From Myxococcales bacterium UBA5297 (GTDB taxonomy: Bacteria > Myxococcota > Myxococcia > Myxococcales > UBA5297), in NCBI GenBank assembly GCA_002408385.1, contig DHSB01000058.1, positions 51,648 through 86,385 on the forward strand: a stretch of 34,738 nt of DNA, in the 5' to 3' direction. The notes under the pieces were generated by a model. The model saw nothing but the letters and a program-made list of their open reading frames with translations, did no database searches and was not told the DNA's origin. Shown here piece after piece: positions 16,872 to 24,480 of this stretch. A program made the translations under genes and the position numbers. The stretch's first letter is position 1; each line of letters opens with the position of its first letter.

Positions 16872-17082
16872 GGCGCGCCTCTTCGCCTGAAGAATGCCGC
16901 AGCGGCGCCCGCGGGCCGGCCCCGGGGCGGTCGGGACTTGCCGAGAACACAGCAGGGCCGCCGCGCCGCGCGGGCCTCCGCCGGGTGCGGCGCGCCAGCG
17001 CACGGGACCAAGGTGTCTGAAGCGATCGCCTGGGAACAGAGAGCCGTCCTTTGGTGAGAGTGGCCTCCAATAGTCCTCGGCT

Positions 17083-17107
17083 GGAGCGCACTTGGCGCCC
17101 TTTTTTT
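17083..17107 (+). terminator. Intrinsic terminator-like hairpin on the plus strand
   Basis: GG-A-GCGC (17083-17089) pairs with GCGCCC (17095-17100) around ACTTG and is followed at once by seven T (17101-17107). It has the form of a Rho-independent terminator for plus-strand RNA, yet both flanking genes run on the minus strand. It may end a small or antisense RNA that starts upstream of it. Confidence 0.45.
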
Positions 17108-17332
17108 GTTCGCGCAACTCGCGCAAAGAGGGCCGGCGGTAGCGCCGGGGTGGTCCGGAGCCGATTTCGGCGGCATGGTCGTCGGCCCGAAGCCTGGCGC
17201 GTCGCGGGGATTTCGGTGACCGTCGTCTCGACCTGCGTTTGGCGCCGCAGCTCGAGGTTGGCCTTGCCGCGATCCTCGTTAAGAAGGGGCAGGGGGACGC
17301 TTGGGGCGAACGGGGGCCGAGCCGAGAGCCGC

Positions 17333-17376
17333 TCGACTTCGGCCTCTCAAGCTCGGCCTACGCTCGGGCTGACCGG
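17333..17376. repeat. Degenerate REP-like element
   Basis: TCGACTTCGGCCTC followed by a GGCCTACGCTCGGGCTGACCGG-like tail resembles the right half of the element at 9000-9060 (TCGACTCCGCCTCC, then GGGGTGACCGGG). The left hairpin arm is missing. Confidence 0.4.
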
Positions 17377-17406
17377 TTATCGCTCGAAGGATTCTTCGAC
17401 ACATCT

Positions 17407-18003
17407 TCAGCGGGCGACCAGCGTGGGGCCGTCGGTAGGGTCGGGAGTGAAGAAGCCCGACATGCAGCGGGTGACCGCCTCGGCGAACTGCGGTCGCGCA
17501 ACGAGCACCGCCTCGTGGACACACCGGACGCTGGCGTCGGCGCGACGTTGGTCGAGCTCCGAGTTGTCGTAAGTATGAAGGCGAAGCAACCCGTTGCTCG
17601 TGCGGCAGAAGACGTTGACGCTCCCGTCGGCCACCCCATACCCCTGGTTCTGATCGAGCCCGCCCTCGCCCGAATCAGCGAAATACAAGACCTCTTTGCC
17701 CTCGAAGCGGACTTTGAGATGGGTCTGCACGACATAGGGATTGAACGGGTAGCCGAGGAGCGAGCGCGTGATCCCCGTCTCGACCGTCACCTCGCCATCG
17801 CGCTCGGAGCTCCAGCATTCGGCGTCGCTCTCCTCGAACTTGCGCTGGCACTCCGGTGTCGAATAGAGCGCCTCCAACCGGGCGCGCATCGCGTCGTCGG
17901 GCAGGTTGTCGAGGGCGGAGCGGCCGTCAACACGCCCCATGCATCCGAGGTTGGCGAGCAGCAGAAGGGTCGAGAACAGAGAGACGATTGAGGTGCGCAT
18001 CAT
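17407..18003 (-). CDS. Putative lipoprotein, 198 aa
   Basis: An N-terminal signal (residues 1-20, LLLLANLG) ends at Cys21, a candidate lipidation site, although Asn at -3 is not ideal for a lipobox. The mature part has five further Cys (C52, C63, C134, C162, C180) that could pair in the periplasm, and no domain I recognise. The segment EGKEVLYFADSGEGG near 101-115 looks like a strand-turn of a globular domain. The start at 18003 is chosen over the next ATG because GGAG sits seven bases upstream. It lies alone between kinase genes on the same strand, so it might serve as an accessory sensor for one of them; this is inference. An 18-bp palindrome lies about 130 bp upstream. Confidence 0.75.
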   Translation of the reverse strand: MMRTSIVSLFSTLLLLANLGCMGRVDGRSALDNLPDDAMRARLEALYSTPECQRKFEESDAECWSSERDGEVTVETGITRSLLGYPFNPYVVQTHLKVRFEGKEVLYFADSGEGGLDQNQGYGVADGSVNVFCRTSNGLLRLHTYDNSELDQRRADASVRCVHEAVLVARPQFAEAVTRCMSGFFTPDPTDGPTLVAR

Positions 18004-18702
18004 CGGCGGGCTCCAGAGATGAAAGAGGGCGCCCGGCGGTGCGCGATGGGCACTGGCGCGAGCGGCGCGCAGCTCTCAATCGCAATCGGGATGCCAATAC
18101 TCACTGTTGGGTGAGTCGCCTCGAGCCCGCTCCCGAGCTCGGGAGCAAAATCCTCGAACTGCCGCGAAATTGCCCGGGGTTGAGCGGGTTTTCCGAGCGG
18201 CGCCTCGGCCCATCAAGCCTGGAGTGGCGGCCGTGCAGGGTGGGTCATTGAGCGCCTGCGCGGCGGCTGAATACCCACCGGCGATGGGCGCATCGGCGCC
18301 GGCACGAGGTCGCGGGCGCCGAAGAAATTCAATCTGTGAGTTGTCCTGAGAGTCCGAAAAGCTCCGACCGGCGGCGACGGGTGAGGAAGGGCACCCTGTG
18401 GTGCGCGGTGAGGCGTCCGGGTCCAAGAGCCAGGGCCCTCCGCGCGCGTTCGCCCCACAAGCTCCCTCCTCCGGAGGCGCAGAGCCCAGGAGGTGGGTTT
18501 GCGCGCCTGCCGGGTCGCGCGGGCTCCGATGGCGAATCGGGACGCCGCGCTGGCGGGGCGAGCTTCCGGCGGCCCGAAGAGCCTCGCTACCCGGGAGCCC
18601 GCTGCGGGCTCATGAGCGCATCCCGTCGGCCCAGTTGCTTGGGCAAGGCGAAGTCGGAGGCTCGGTCGGCAGGACGCGCCCGAACCGGTGCCGGCCGCTC
18701 GC
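18004..18702. other. Intergenic region, 699 bp
   Basis: No gene is supported; open frames are low-complexity. The palindrome at 18129-18146 is the only clear structure. Confidence 0.5.
18129..18146. promoter_or_regulatory. 18-bp perfect palindrome, candidate operator
   Basis: GCTCCCGAGCTCGGGAGC is its own reverse complement over all 18 bases, with no loop. This favours a dimeric protein site over an RNA hairpin. It lies 126-143 bp upstream of the lipoprotein start at 18003. The adjoining AAAA lies on the wrong side for a minus-strand terminator. Confidence 0.45.
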
Positions 18703-20385
18703 TCAGGTGCGGGCGGGCAGGCGCACGGTGACTACGGTCCCGCGCCCCTCTTCGCTGGCAACCGCGATAGTGCCGCCGTGCCGCGTGACGATGCCATAGG
18801 CGGCCGTCAACCCGAGGCCAACGCCAGAGCCCACGATTCGGGTGGTGAAGAAGGGGTCAAAGACGCGCGTGAGCACCTCCTTGGACATCCCACAGCCGTT
18901 GTCGCGAACTTCGATGACGATCGCGCTCTCGTCCTCGGCGATGCGGGCGCAGATCGGGTCTTCGGGGCAGGAGGCTTGGACGGCGTTGCGCACGATGTTC
19001 GCGAGAGCGACCTCCAGCGCGTGCGGCTCGAGGGGGATTCGGCGGCTCGATTGGACCTCCACGAGCACGCGTGCATCTTCTCCTGCGCGCGTTACGGCCC
19101 GATGGAGGACGTCCACGGGGTTCTCGAGGACCCGGACCGTGCTGGTCTCGAGCGCGAGCTCCCTCAAGGCGTCGACGATGGTGCGGATGCGCAGGACGCC
19201 CACCCGGCACTCGGCAAGTACTTGAGGCGCCTCGGCGAGCTGGCTCGCCGCCATCACGGGAAGCAGGTCGTCGCTTCTGAGCAGCGCCAGTGCCCTCGCC
19301 ACGCGCCCAGAGCGCACCAGTGAGCGCAGGGCCTGCAGTCGGCTGACGGCCTGGGAGAGGGCGCCGAGCGTCAACTCGAGGGTCTCGAGATTCGAGACGA
19401 CGAAGGCGAGCGGGTTGTTGATCTCGTGGGCGGCCCCGGCGGCGAGCCGGCCGACCGAAGCCATCCTCTCGGTCTGGGAGAGCTGTTGCCCGAGACGTCG
19501 CTCCTCGGTGAGGTCGCGGTAGTGGACGATCGAGCTGTTGCCGGGAGGCAGCGGAAAGGTCGAGATGCGGTAGGTCTTGCCTCGCAGCGAGAGCTCACCA
19601 TGGCTGGGGAGGGGCGCGCCCAGTGGGCACCCGCGGCAGGGCGTGGCCGAGGAGGCGATCACCTCGTGGCAGCGCTTGCCGATGATCGAGCGGATACCGG
19701 CGCCGACGAAGGCGGCGAGGGCGAGGTTGGCGCGGCGGATGACGAAGCCGTCGAGCAAGAAGAGCGGTTCGCAAATCGCATCGAAGGTGAGCTCCCACTC
19801 GCGCTTGCCGCGAGAGAGGACGGCGGTGCGCTCTTGGACCAGCGCTTCGATGAGGTGGTGGGCCTGCACCTTGGGGCCCGCCGCGCTCGCCAGGTCCTGA
19901 ATGCGGAGCGCCATGCTCATCACGGGAGCGAGCGACTCGAGCGCGGCGAGATCGGCTGCATCGAGGAGGCTTCCTGGCGGTTTGGCTATTGCCAGGGCGC
20001 CCAGAGGGCCGGAGGCATCGAGGAGCGGCACGGCCGCAAGGGGGCAAGGCGCCCCTCCCCAGGGCGCGTCGGTCTCGGCCGAGAAATGCGCCTCGCGGTG
20101 CGGCTCGTTGACGAGCAGCGCGCCGCAGTCGAAGGCGACCGAGCGCACAAGGCCCCGGTCGCCGCCTTTTGACTGCCGGCATTCGGTCTTGCCCGAATCG
20201 TAGAGCCACAACCTCTCGTAAGGCTGGGACGGGCACAGCAACCAGGCTCGCTCGATTCCGAGCGACTCGGTGACCTCGCGCAGGAGGGCTTCGACGAGTC
20301 CTCGCAAGGCGCAGTCGTTGGCGATGCCCGCCGCGGCGAGATCGACAATCGAGGCATGTGGCAAGCGGCCGAGAGAGGATTCCAT
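18703..20385 (-). CDS. Soluble GAF-PAS sensor histidine kinase
   Basis: A 560-residue cytoplasmic kinase. It has a GAF-like domain (about 20-165), PAS (about 195-295), HisKA with His320 in AAHEINNPL, and HATPase with N-box near Asn467, DNGCGM at 495-500 and GSGVGLGL at 519-526. The PAS carries C239-x10-C250-x2-C253 (the last part CRGCPLG), a Cys pattern seen in PAS domains of related kinases and possibly metal- or redox-binding. The frame is open to 20523, but that extension runs into the REP-like repeat at 20495-20561, so ATG 20385 is preferred; an AGGA lies about ten bases before it. The lone receiver gene at 20605-21135, on the same strand 219 bp upstream, is its likely partner. The kinase call is very sure; the start is moderate. 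Confidence 0.9.
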   Translation of the reverse strand: MESSLGRLPHASIVDLAAAGIANDCALRGLVEALLREVTESLGIERAWLLCPSQPYERLWLYDSGKTECRQSKGGDRGLVRSVAFDCGALLVNEPHREAHFSAETDAPWGGAPCPLAAVPLLDASGPLGALAIAKPPGSLLDAADLAALESLAPVMSMALRIQDLASAAGPKVQAHHLIEALVQERTAVLSRGKREWELTFDAICEPLFLLDGFVIRRANLALAAFVGAGIRSIIGKRCHEVIASSATPCRGCPLGAPLPSHGELSLRGKTYRISTFPLPPGNSSIVHYRDLTEERRLGQQLSQTERMASVGRLAAGAAHEINNPLAFVVSNLETLELTLGALSQAVSRLQALRSLVRSGRVARALALLRSDDLLPVMAASQLAEAPQVLAECRVGVLRIRTIVDALRELALETSTVRVLENPVDVLHRAVTRAGEDARVLVEVQSSRRIPLEPHALEVALANIVRNAVQASCPEDPICARIAEDESAIVIEVRDNGCGMSKEVLTRVFDPFFTTRIVGSGVGLGLTAAYGIVTRHGGTIAVASEEGRGTVVTVRLPART

Positions 20386-20494
20386 GAGGCGCACTATCCT
20401 GCGGTGGCTCCACCTTTCGCGGAGTTGATTTGCGATACCGAGCGCGGCTGCGCCTCTGACCGACGAGGCGGGGGACCGGGCAGCTTCGAGCGGC

Positions 20495-20561
20495 AGTCGA
20501 GGGTCCTTCGACTCTGCGCCCACCGCTGGCGCGGCAGGCGCGAGGGCTCAGGGTGACCGGG
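20495..20561. repeat. REP-like palindromic element, copy 2
   Basis: The hairpin AGTCGAGGGTCCTTCGACT (20495-20513), a GC-rich middle and the tail CTCAGGGTGACCGGG (20547-20561) have the same layout as the right half of the copy at 8939-9060. It lies between the receiver and kinase genes. Confidence 0.6.
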
Positions 20562-20604
20562 AAAGACCCGACTCGACTGCGACTCGCCTCGTGCTTCGGG
20601 GCCC

Positions 20605-21135
20605 CTAGAGCGCCAAGAGGCGCATCTCGTCCTCGTCGAGCACGATCGCTCCCTCGTCGTCGCGCCGAACGCGGCTGATCCCCGGGTGCAGGGTCTCGAG
20701 GTCCCGGATGTATTCGCCCTGCTGGCGCACCGTGGCGAGAAGCTGGCGGTTCTCGCGCGCGAGGACCACCTGTTCGAGCGCCAAGTGGACGATCACCTTC
20801 AGCTCGATGTCGTCCCAAGGCTTGCGGAGGAAGCGGTAAATTTCGCCCTCGTTGATTGCTTTGATAGCCACCTCGGTGTCCGCATGCCCTGTCAGGATGA
20901 TCCGTCCGACATCCTGATGGCGATCGCGCACCAGCTTGAGGAATTCCAGGCCCGTCATCTGTGGCATCAGGTGGTCGGAGATGGCGACGTCGATAGGGTT
21001 GGCCTTCAGGAGCGCGAGCCCTTCCTCTCCAGAGGAGGCGGTGATGACCCTGTAGTTCTCGCGGCGCAGGGTTCTTTCAAGCGCGCTGCGAATGCTCGGT
21101 TCGTCGTCGACGACCAGGATGGTGTGCTCAGACAT
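20605..21135 (-). CDS. RpfG-type lone receiver with coiled-coil tail
   Basis: A 176-residue response regulator: acidic pair Asp10-Asp11, phospho-acceptor Asp54, Thr82 and Lys105. The ILTGHAD and EIYRFLRKPWDD segments are signatures of receivers usually fused to HD-GYP phosphodiesterases (RpfG type). Here the HD-GYP is absent, and residues 118-145 form a short helix followed by an acidic C-terminus. ATG 21135 is chosen because GGAGG lies five to six bases upstream and the receiver starts at once; the longer frame to 21606 encodes non-conserved sequence. It is divergent from the receiver-pseudokinase gene at 21591, whose receiver is clearly paralogous. It probably forms a unit with the kinase downstream. 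Confidence 0.9.
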   Translation of the reverse strand: MSEHTILVVDDEPSIRSALERTLRRENYRVITASSGEEGLALLKANPIDVAISDHLMPQMTGLEFLKLVRDRHQDVGRIILTGHADTEVAIKAINEGEIYRFLRKPWDDIELKVIVHLALEQVVLARENRQLLATVRQQGEYIRDLETLHPGISRVRRDDEGAIVLDEDEMRLLAL

Positions 21136-21590
21136 AGCGTCCTCCGGGTGAGATGCGATGCGCGCCTGCTCTAACTGCAGCCTGCGTGCCGGAGCGACCC
21201 GAGGGCGATCATGGTGCGGTCTGGGGCCGTGGAGTGTGGCCACAGGCGGGTAATAGCGCGGATCGGGGGTCGCGAAGTACCCCTGAACCGGCCGAGCCGA
21301 AGCCGTTGGGCAGTCCCTGGGCTTACAGGCTCCGGGCTCCAGGTCAATCCGTCGGCAGTGCGCTCGGGGAAAGCCGATGCTCCTCCGCTGCAGGCTGAGC
21401 CGCGTACCTTCCCAACTTGCCAAAGACCTGGTCGTGAAGGGAACGGAGGCCTCAAGAAGCCCGAAAGCCCCGCGGTCAAGGCAGTTCCCGAGATGCTCAG
21501 AGCTCCCTGCTGTCGACCGTAGACTCTCGACCCTCGAGCCTCGACTGGCACGTGAACTGCTAGGGTTTGCGCTCGATCGTTGGAGGACCC
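21136..21590. promoter_or_regulatory. Divergent promoter region between two paralogous receiver genes
   Basis: This 455-bp region must hold promoters for both the receiver gene (minus, 21135) and the receiver-pseudokinase gene (plus, 21591). A perfect 10-bp palindrome, TGTGGCCACA, sits at 21235-21244, about 100 bp from the first start. I see no clear sigma-70 or sigma-54 promoter and no gene. Confidence 0.45.
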
Positions 21591-23084
21591 ATGCAGACCA
21601 GCCCAAGGCGAGTGCTGATCGTCGATGACGAGGGACTCGTGCGCCGTGCCCTGGTGCGAATGGTGAAGCGCCAGGGGTGGCAGGCGGCCGAGGCCGAGGG
21701 TGGGGAGCAGGGGCTTGCGCTCTTGGAGCAGCAGCAGTTCGAGGTGGTCCTTTCGGACTTCTTGATGCCGACGATGAACGGGATCGACTTCCTCGCGCAG
21801 GTCAAAGAGCGCTGGCCACAGGTGCCGCGCATTCTGTTGACCGGGCACGTCGAGCAGCAGGCGCTCAAGGACGCCATCAATCGCTGCGAGGTCTTCCGGT
21901 TTCTCACCAAGCCCTGGGACGACGCGGAGCTGCGATCGACGCTGGTCTCGGCGTTCGAGCGCTACGAGACGCGTGCGTCTGAGCTGCGACGGTTGAGCCT
22001 GCTGCTGGCGCGCAGCGAAGGGCTCGAGCCACCCGCGGGTCTACAGGAGAACCGGACTTCGAGCCCCGCGGCTTTCGAGCAGACTGCTGCCGGCCCGGAG
22101 CTCGCGCTCAGCCCGGTCGAGCGCCCGAATGCCATGCCGGGCGCGGGCGCGCGGGCGAGGCAGGCCAAGCCGGCCGAGGGCGCCATCGGCCGCGCGGCTG
22201 CGCCGGCTGAGACCGAGGCAGAGGCAGAGGAGAGTTGGGATCACCCGTTACACCCCAACGCGGAGGCCGGCGACTGTGGCTGCGTGCGCGCCGAGCGGCT
22301 GGCCTCCACCGAGCCTGTCGCGCGGCTCAACGGCCAGCGCTCGGCTCTTGTGAACGCAATCGTATGCAAGCCGAGTGGGGAGCATCCGCTCACGGGGCCG
22401 ATGGTTCGAGACGCCAAGCTCGCCGGCGTCGAGGCGGTCGCAGACCTCGTCGCCCACGAGACCAACAACGCGCTCGGCACGGTTATCGTGCTGACGCAGA
22501 TGATGCGGCAGGAACCGGAACGCTCGGCCGAGGATCTCGAGTGCCTTCAGGACATCGAGGCGGCGGCCGTGCGCTGCGAGGACTTGGTCGGCGGCTTTGC
22601 GCGGCTTGGCGGCGGCTCTCAGGGCGCTCTTCCGTTCGAGCTTCGGGACACCATCGCGGACGCGCTGCTGCTCCATCGTCTGCATTTCAAGTATCAAAGC
22701 AAGGCGCGCCTCGAGGCGCAGTTGACCGCCGAGCCGCTGCGAATCTGCGGCGAGCGGAGCCTCGTGCAACTGGCGCTCGGCGCGATGCTGGCTCAGGCGA
22801 CCGCGAGAGCGCTCGAGGCAGGCGAGGGGGTCGTTCAACTACTGTCGAGCCGCCAGGGCGAGAGCGCCGAGGTGGTGGTGCTCGACTGCGGTCGTCCCCT
22901 CTCCGCGGAGGATCTGGGCAGGCTCGTCGAGCCGAGCTTCGCGGGGCAGGGGAGTGAGGAGGCCGGCGCAGGGGCTTTGGCCGTCAGCGCGGCGATTGCC
23001 TTGCGCCATGGGGGCTGCCTCGAGGTCGGGAAGCGAGAGGGAGGTGGCAACACCTACACCCTGCGGCTTCCGCTGATCGAATAG
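21591..23084 (+). CDS. Receiver fused to a degenerate histidine kinase module
   Basis: A 497-residue protein with an RpfG-type receiver at 1-125 (Asp12-Asp13, Asp56, Thr84, Lys107, FRFLTKPWDD). A Pro/Ala-rich linker follows (140-270), then a HisKA-like helix pair with His289 in VAHETNNALG. The C-terminal part (about 350-497) aligns by pattern to a kinase ATPase domain, but the ATP-binding signatures are lost. The N-box position reads QLALGAMLAQATARA without Asn, and the G1 box is DCGRP (432-436) instead of DxGxG. GAGALAV near 459-465 is a worn G2 box. It therefore probably cannot use ATP and may act as a phosphotransfer hub, like ChpT or Spo0B. ATG 21591 has GGAGGA just upstream. It is divergent from the receiver gene at 20605-21135, which has a paralogous domain. 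Confidence 0.85.
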   Translation: MQTSPRRVLIVDDEGLVRRALVRMVKRQGWQAAEAEGGEQGLALLEQQQFEVVLSDFLMPTMNGIDFLAQVKERWPQVPRILLTGHVEQQALKDAINRCEVFRFLTKPWDDAELRSTLVSAFERYETRASELRRLSLLLARSEGLEPPAGLQENRTSSPAAFEQTAAGPELALSPVERPNAMPGAGARARQAKPAEGAIGRAAAPAETEAEAEESWDHPLHPNAEAGDCGCVRAERLASTEPVARLNGQRSALVNAIVCKPSGEHPLTGPMVRDAKLAGVEAVADLVAHETNNALGTVIVLTQMMRQEPERSAEDLECLQDIEAAAVRCEDLVGGFARLGGGSQGALPFELRDTIADALLLHRLHFKYQSKARLEAQLTAEPLRICGERSLVQLALGAMLAQATARALEAGEGVVQLLSSRQGESAEVVVLDCGRPLSAEDLGRLVEPSFAGQGSEEAGAGALAVSAAIALRHGGCLEVGKREGGGNTYTLRLPLIE

Positions 23085-23273
23085 GCGAGCCTTCCGGTGG
23101 CTGGTCGCAAGAGCGACGTCTAGTCGTTTGGCCGTCCTGAGAAGAGCGGGGTTCGGACGGCGGCGCCGGTGAACATCCCGGCGCGCGAGGGCCGTCTTCG
23201 GCGAACCACCGAAGCGGAATGGGGCGAGTTGTGTCTTCACCGCGGCGACAGCCGCAGGAACGGAAGGGCGCGA

Positions 23274-24143
23274 ATGCTCGGGCTCAGGCTGGTGCGAAAC
23301 GAAACGACCGAGATCGACGACGAGCAGGGGCTTGCTCGCGAGGAGGATGAGCTGCGACTGGTGGAGGCGCGCCTGGCGGCCTGCGACCTCGATATCGACC
23401 GGCGAGACTCGGCGATACGCGAGGCGCGGGAGAAGCTGTGCCGGCAGCTCGAGGCCTGCTCGCAGCCCGAGAGCCCCGTCCTCGGGGAACTTCGAGCCCT
23501 GCGGCCCCGTTGCCGCGAAGACCGCGAGCTTCCCGAGGTGGCTCGTGCGTTCGTCGAAAGACGCCGGGCGCTGGCCGCACGCCGCAAGGCGGTCGATGCC
23601 CGTGAGCGACGGCTGGTTCTTCGCGAAAAGGTGCTCGCGCAGGCGCAAGCCGAAGTTGCGGGCCTCGAGCAGGTGCTGCGCGAGGCCGAGGCGACGCTCG
23701 AACAGACCAGGCGCGATGAGGCCGAGGAGCGCAGGAAGCAGGAGGAGAAGAGGGAGCTGACGGTGGGGAGTGCCGAAACTGCGCCGGTCGCCTCCTGGCA
23801 GGAGCGCCGGCTCGACTCGCGCATTCAGCTTCAGACCGAGGTGACGCTCGCGTCCGACTCCAACCTGTTCACCGGCTTTTCGTCCGACCTCTCGAGAGGA
23901 GGCATCTTCGTCGCGACCTGCCAGCTCGTGCCGATTGGTACGCAGGTCGAGGTGCGCTTGGACCTCCCGGAGGGAACCCGGATCGAAGTCCGCGGCGTCG
24001 TGCGCTGGTCACGCGAGCCGAACGAGCGCTTCCCGGAGTTCTTTCCCGGCGTCGGCATCCAGTTCACCGAGTTGGAGGACGAGCCGCGCAGAGCGCTGGA
24101 GTCGTTCGCGGCAAGTCGCGAGCCGCTCTTCTTCCCGGATTGA
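23274..24143 (+). CDS. Coiled-coil PilZ protein, TIGR02266-like
   Basis: A 289-residue protein. Residues 20-165 are highly charged with heptad spacing and form a long coiled coil, and residues 176-280 form a PilZ domain of the kind abundant in Myxococcus (TIGR02266-like). The c-di-GMP motifs are intact: RxxxR (Arg179 to Arg183, RLDSR) and DxSxxG (Asp205 to Gly210, DLSRGG). It should bind c-di-GMP and change its own or a partner's shape. ATG 23274 is preferred, with GGAAGG seven bases upstream; the frame is open to a GTG at 23169, but that extension is Arg-rich and lacks a ribosome-binding site. It lies 189 bp after the receiver-pseudokinase gene on the same strand and may share its transcript. 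Confidence 0.87.
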   Translation: MLGLRLVRNETTEIDDEQGLAREEDELRLVEARLAACDLDIDRRDSAIREAREKLCRQLEACSQPESPVLGELRALRPRCREDRELPEVARAFVERRRALAARRKAVDARERRLVLREKVLAQAQAEVAGLEQVLREAEATLEQTRRDEAEERRKQEEKRELTVGSAETAPVASWQERRLDSRIQLQTEVTLASDSNLFTGFSSDLSRGGIFVATCQLVPIGTQVEVRLDLPEGTRIEVRGVVRWSREPNERFPEFFPGVGIQFTELEDEPRRALESFAASREPLFFPD

Positions 24144-24480
24144 AGGCGGTTTGCTGCGACTCTTGACCTGAGCCGCTTTCGGCGGCGGGAGACGGCTCGC
24201 CCCGAGCTTTGCACCGGGCCCTCGCCCGGCTGCGTCTCATGAACGAACAGCAAACTGGACGCTGAGCGCGCGCAAGCAAGTGAAAGTCCCCTCTCCCGCG
24301 CTTGCGAGGGCAGAGCGAAGGCAGGCCGCAACCGGTCGACGAGAGGCCCCCTATCGACTCGATGCCCGTGTTCAACCTCAAGGAGCATCGGCGGCCGTTG
24401 ACCGAAGCCGTCCGAGGAACGAGGGAGTCGAAGGGCGGGCGGAACCGGACGGAGCCGAAGAAGCACTTCTCGACCGATCT
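24144..24480. other. Intergenic spacer between converging genes, 337 bp
   Basis: No gene is seen. It contains the hairpin at 24211-24233 listed as a terminator candidate and a smaller one at 24172-24186 (GCCGC with GCGGC). Confidence 0.45.
24211..24233 (+). terminator. Strong hairpin after the PilZ gene
   Basis: GCA-CCGGGC (24211-24219) pairs with GCCCGG (24224-24229) and TGC (24231-24233) around a CCTC loop, with one bulged C. It lies 68 bp after the PilZ stop. No T-run follows, so termination is likely but unproven. Confidence 0.35.

Larger units (their letters stand above)
16792..17406. other. Intergenic region, 615 bp
   Basis: No protein gene is supported. It holds the direct repeats near the operon start, a plus-strand terminator-like hairpin at 17083-17107 and a degenerate REP-like copy at 17333-17376. 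Confidence 0.5.

Noticed and set aside
18703..20523. Longer start of the GAF-PAS kinase at 20523
   Set aside because: The extra 46 residues would be encoded partly by a REP-like repeat; ATG 20385 is more likely.
20605..21606. Longer frame of the RpfG-type receiver
   Set aside because: The added 157 residues precede a complete receiver with a strong ribosome-binding site at its own ATG 21135, and look non-coding.
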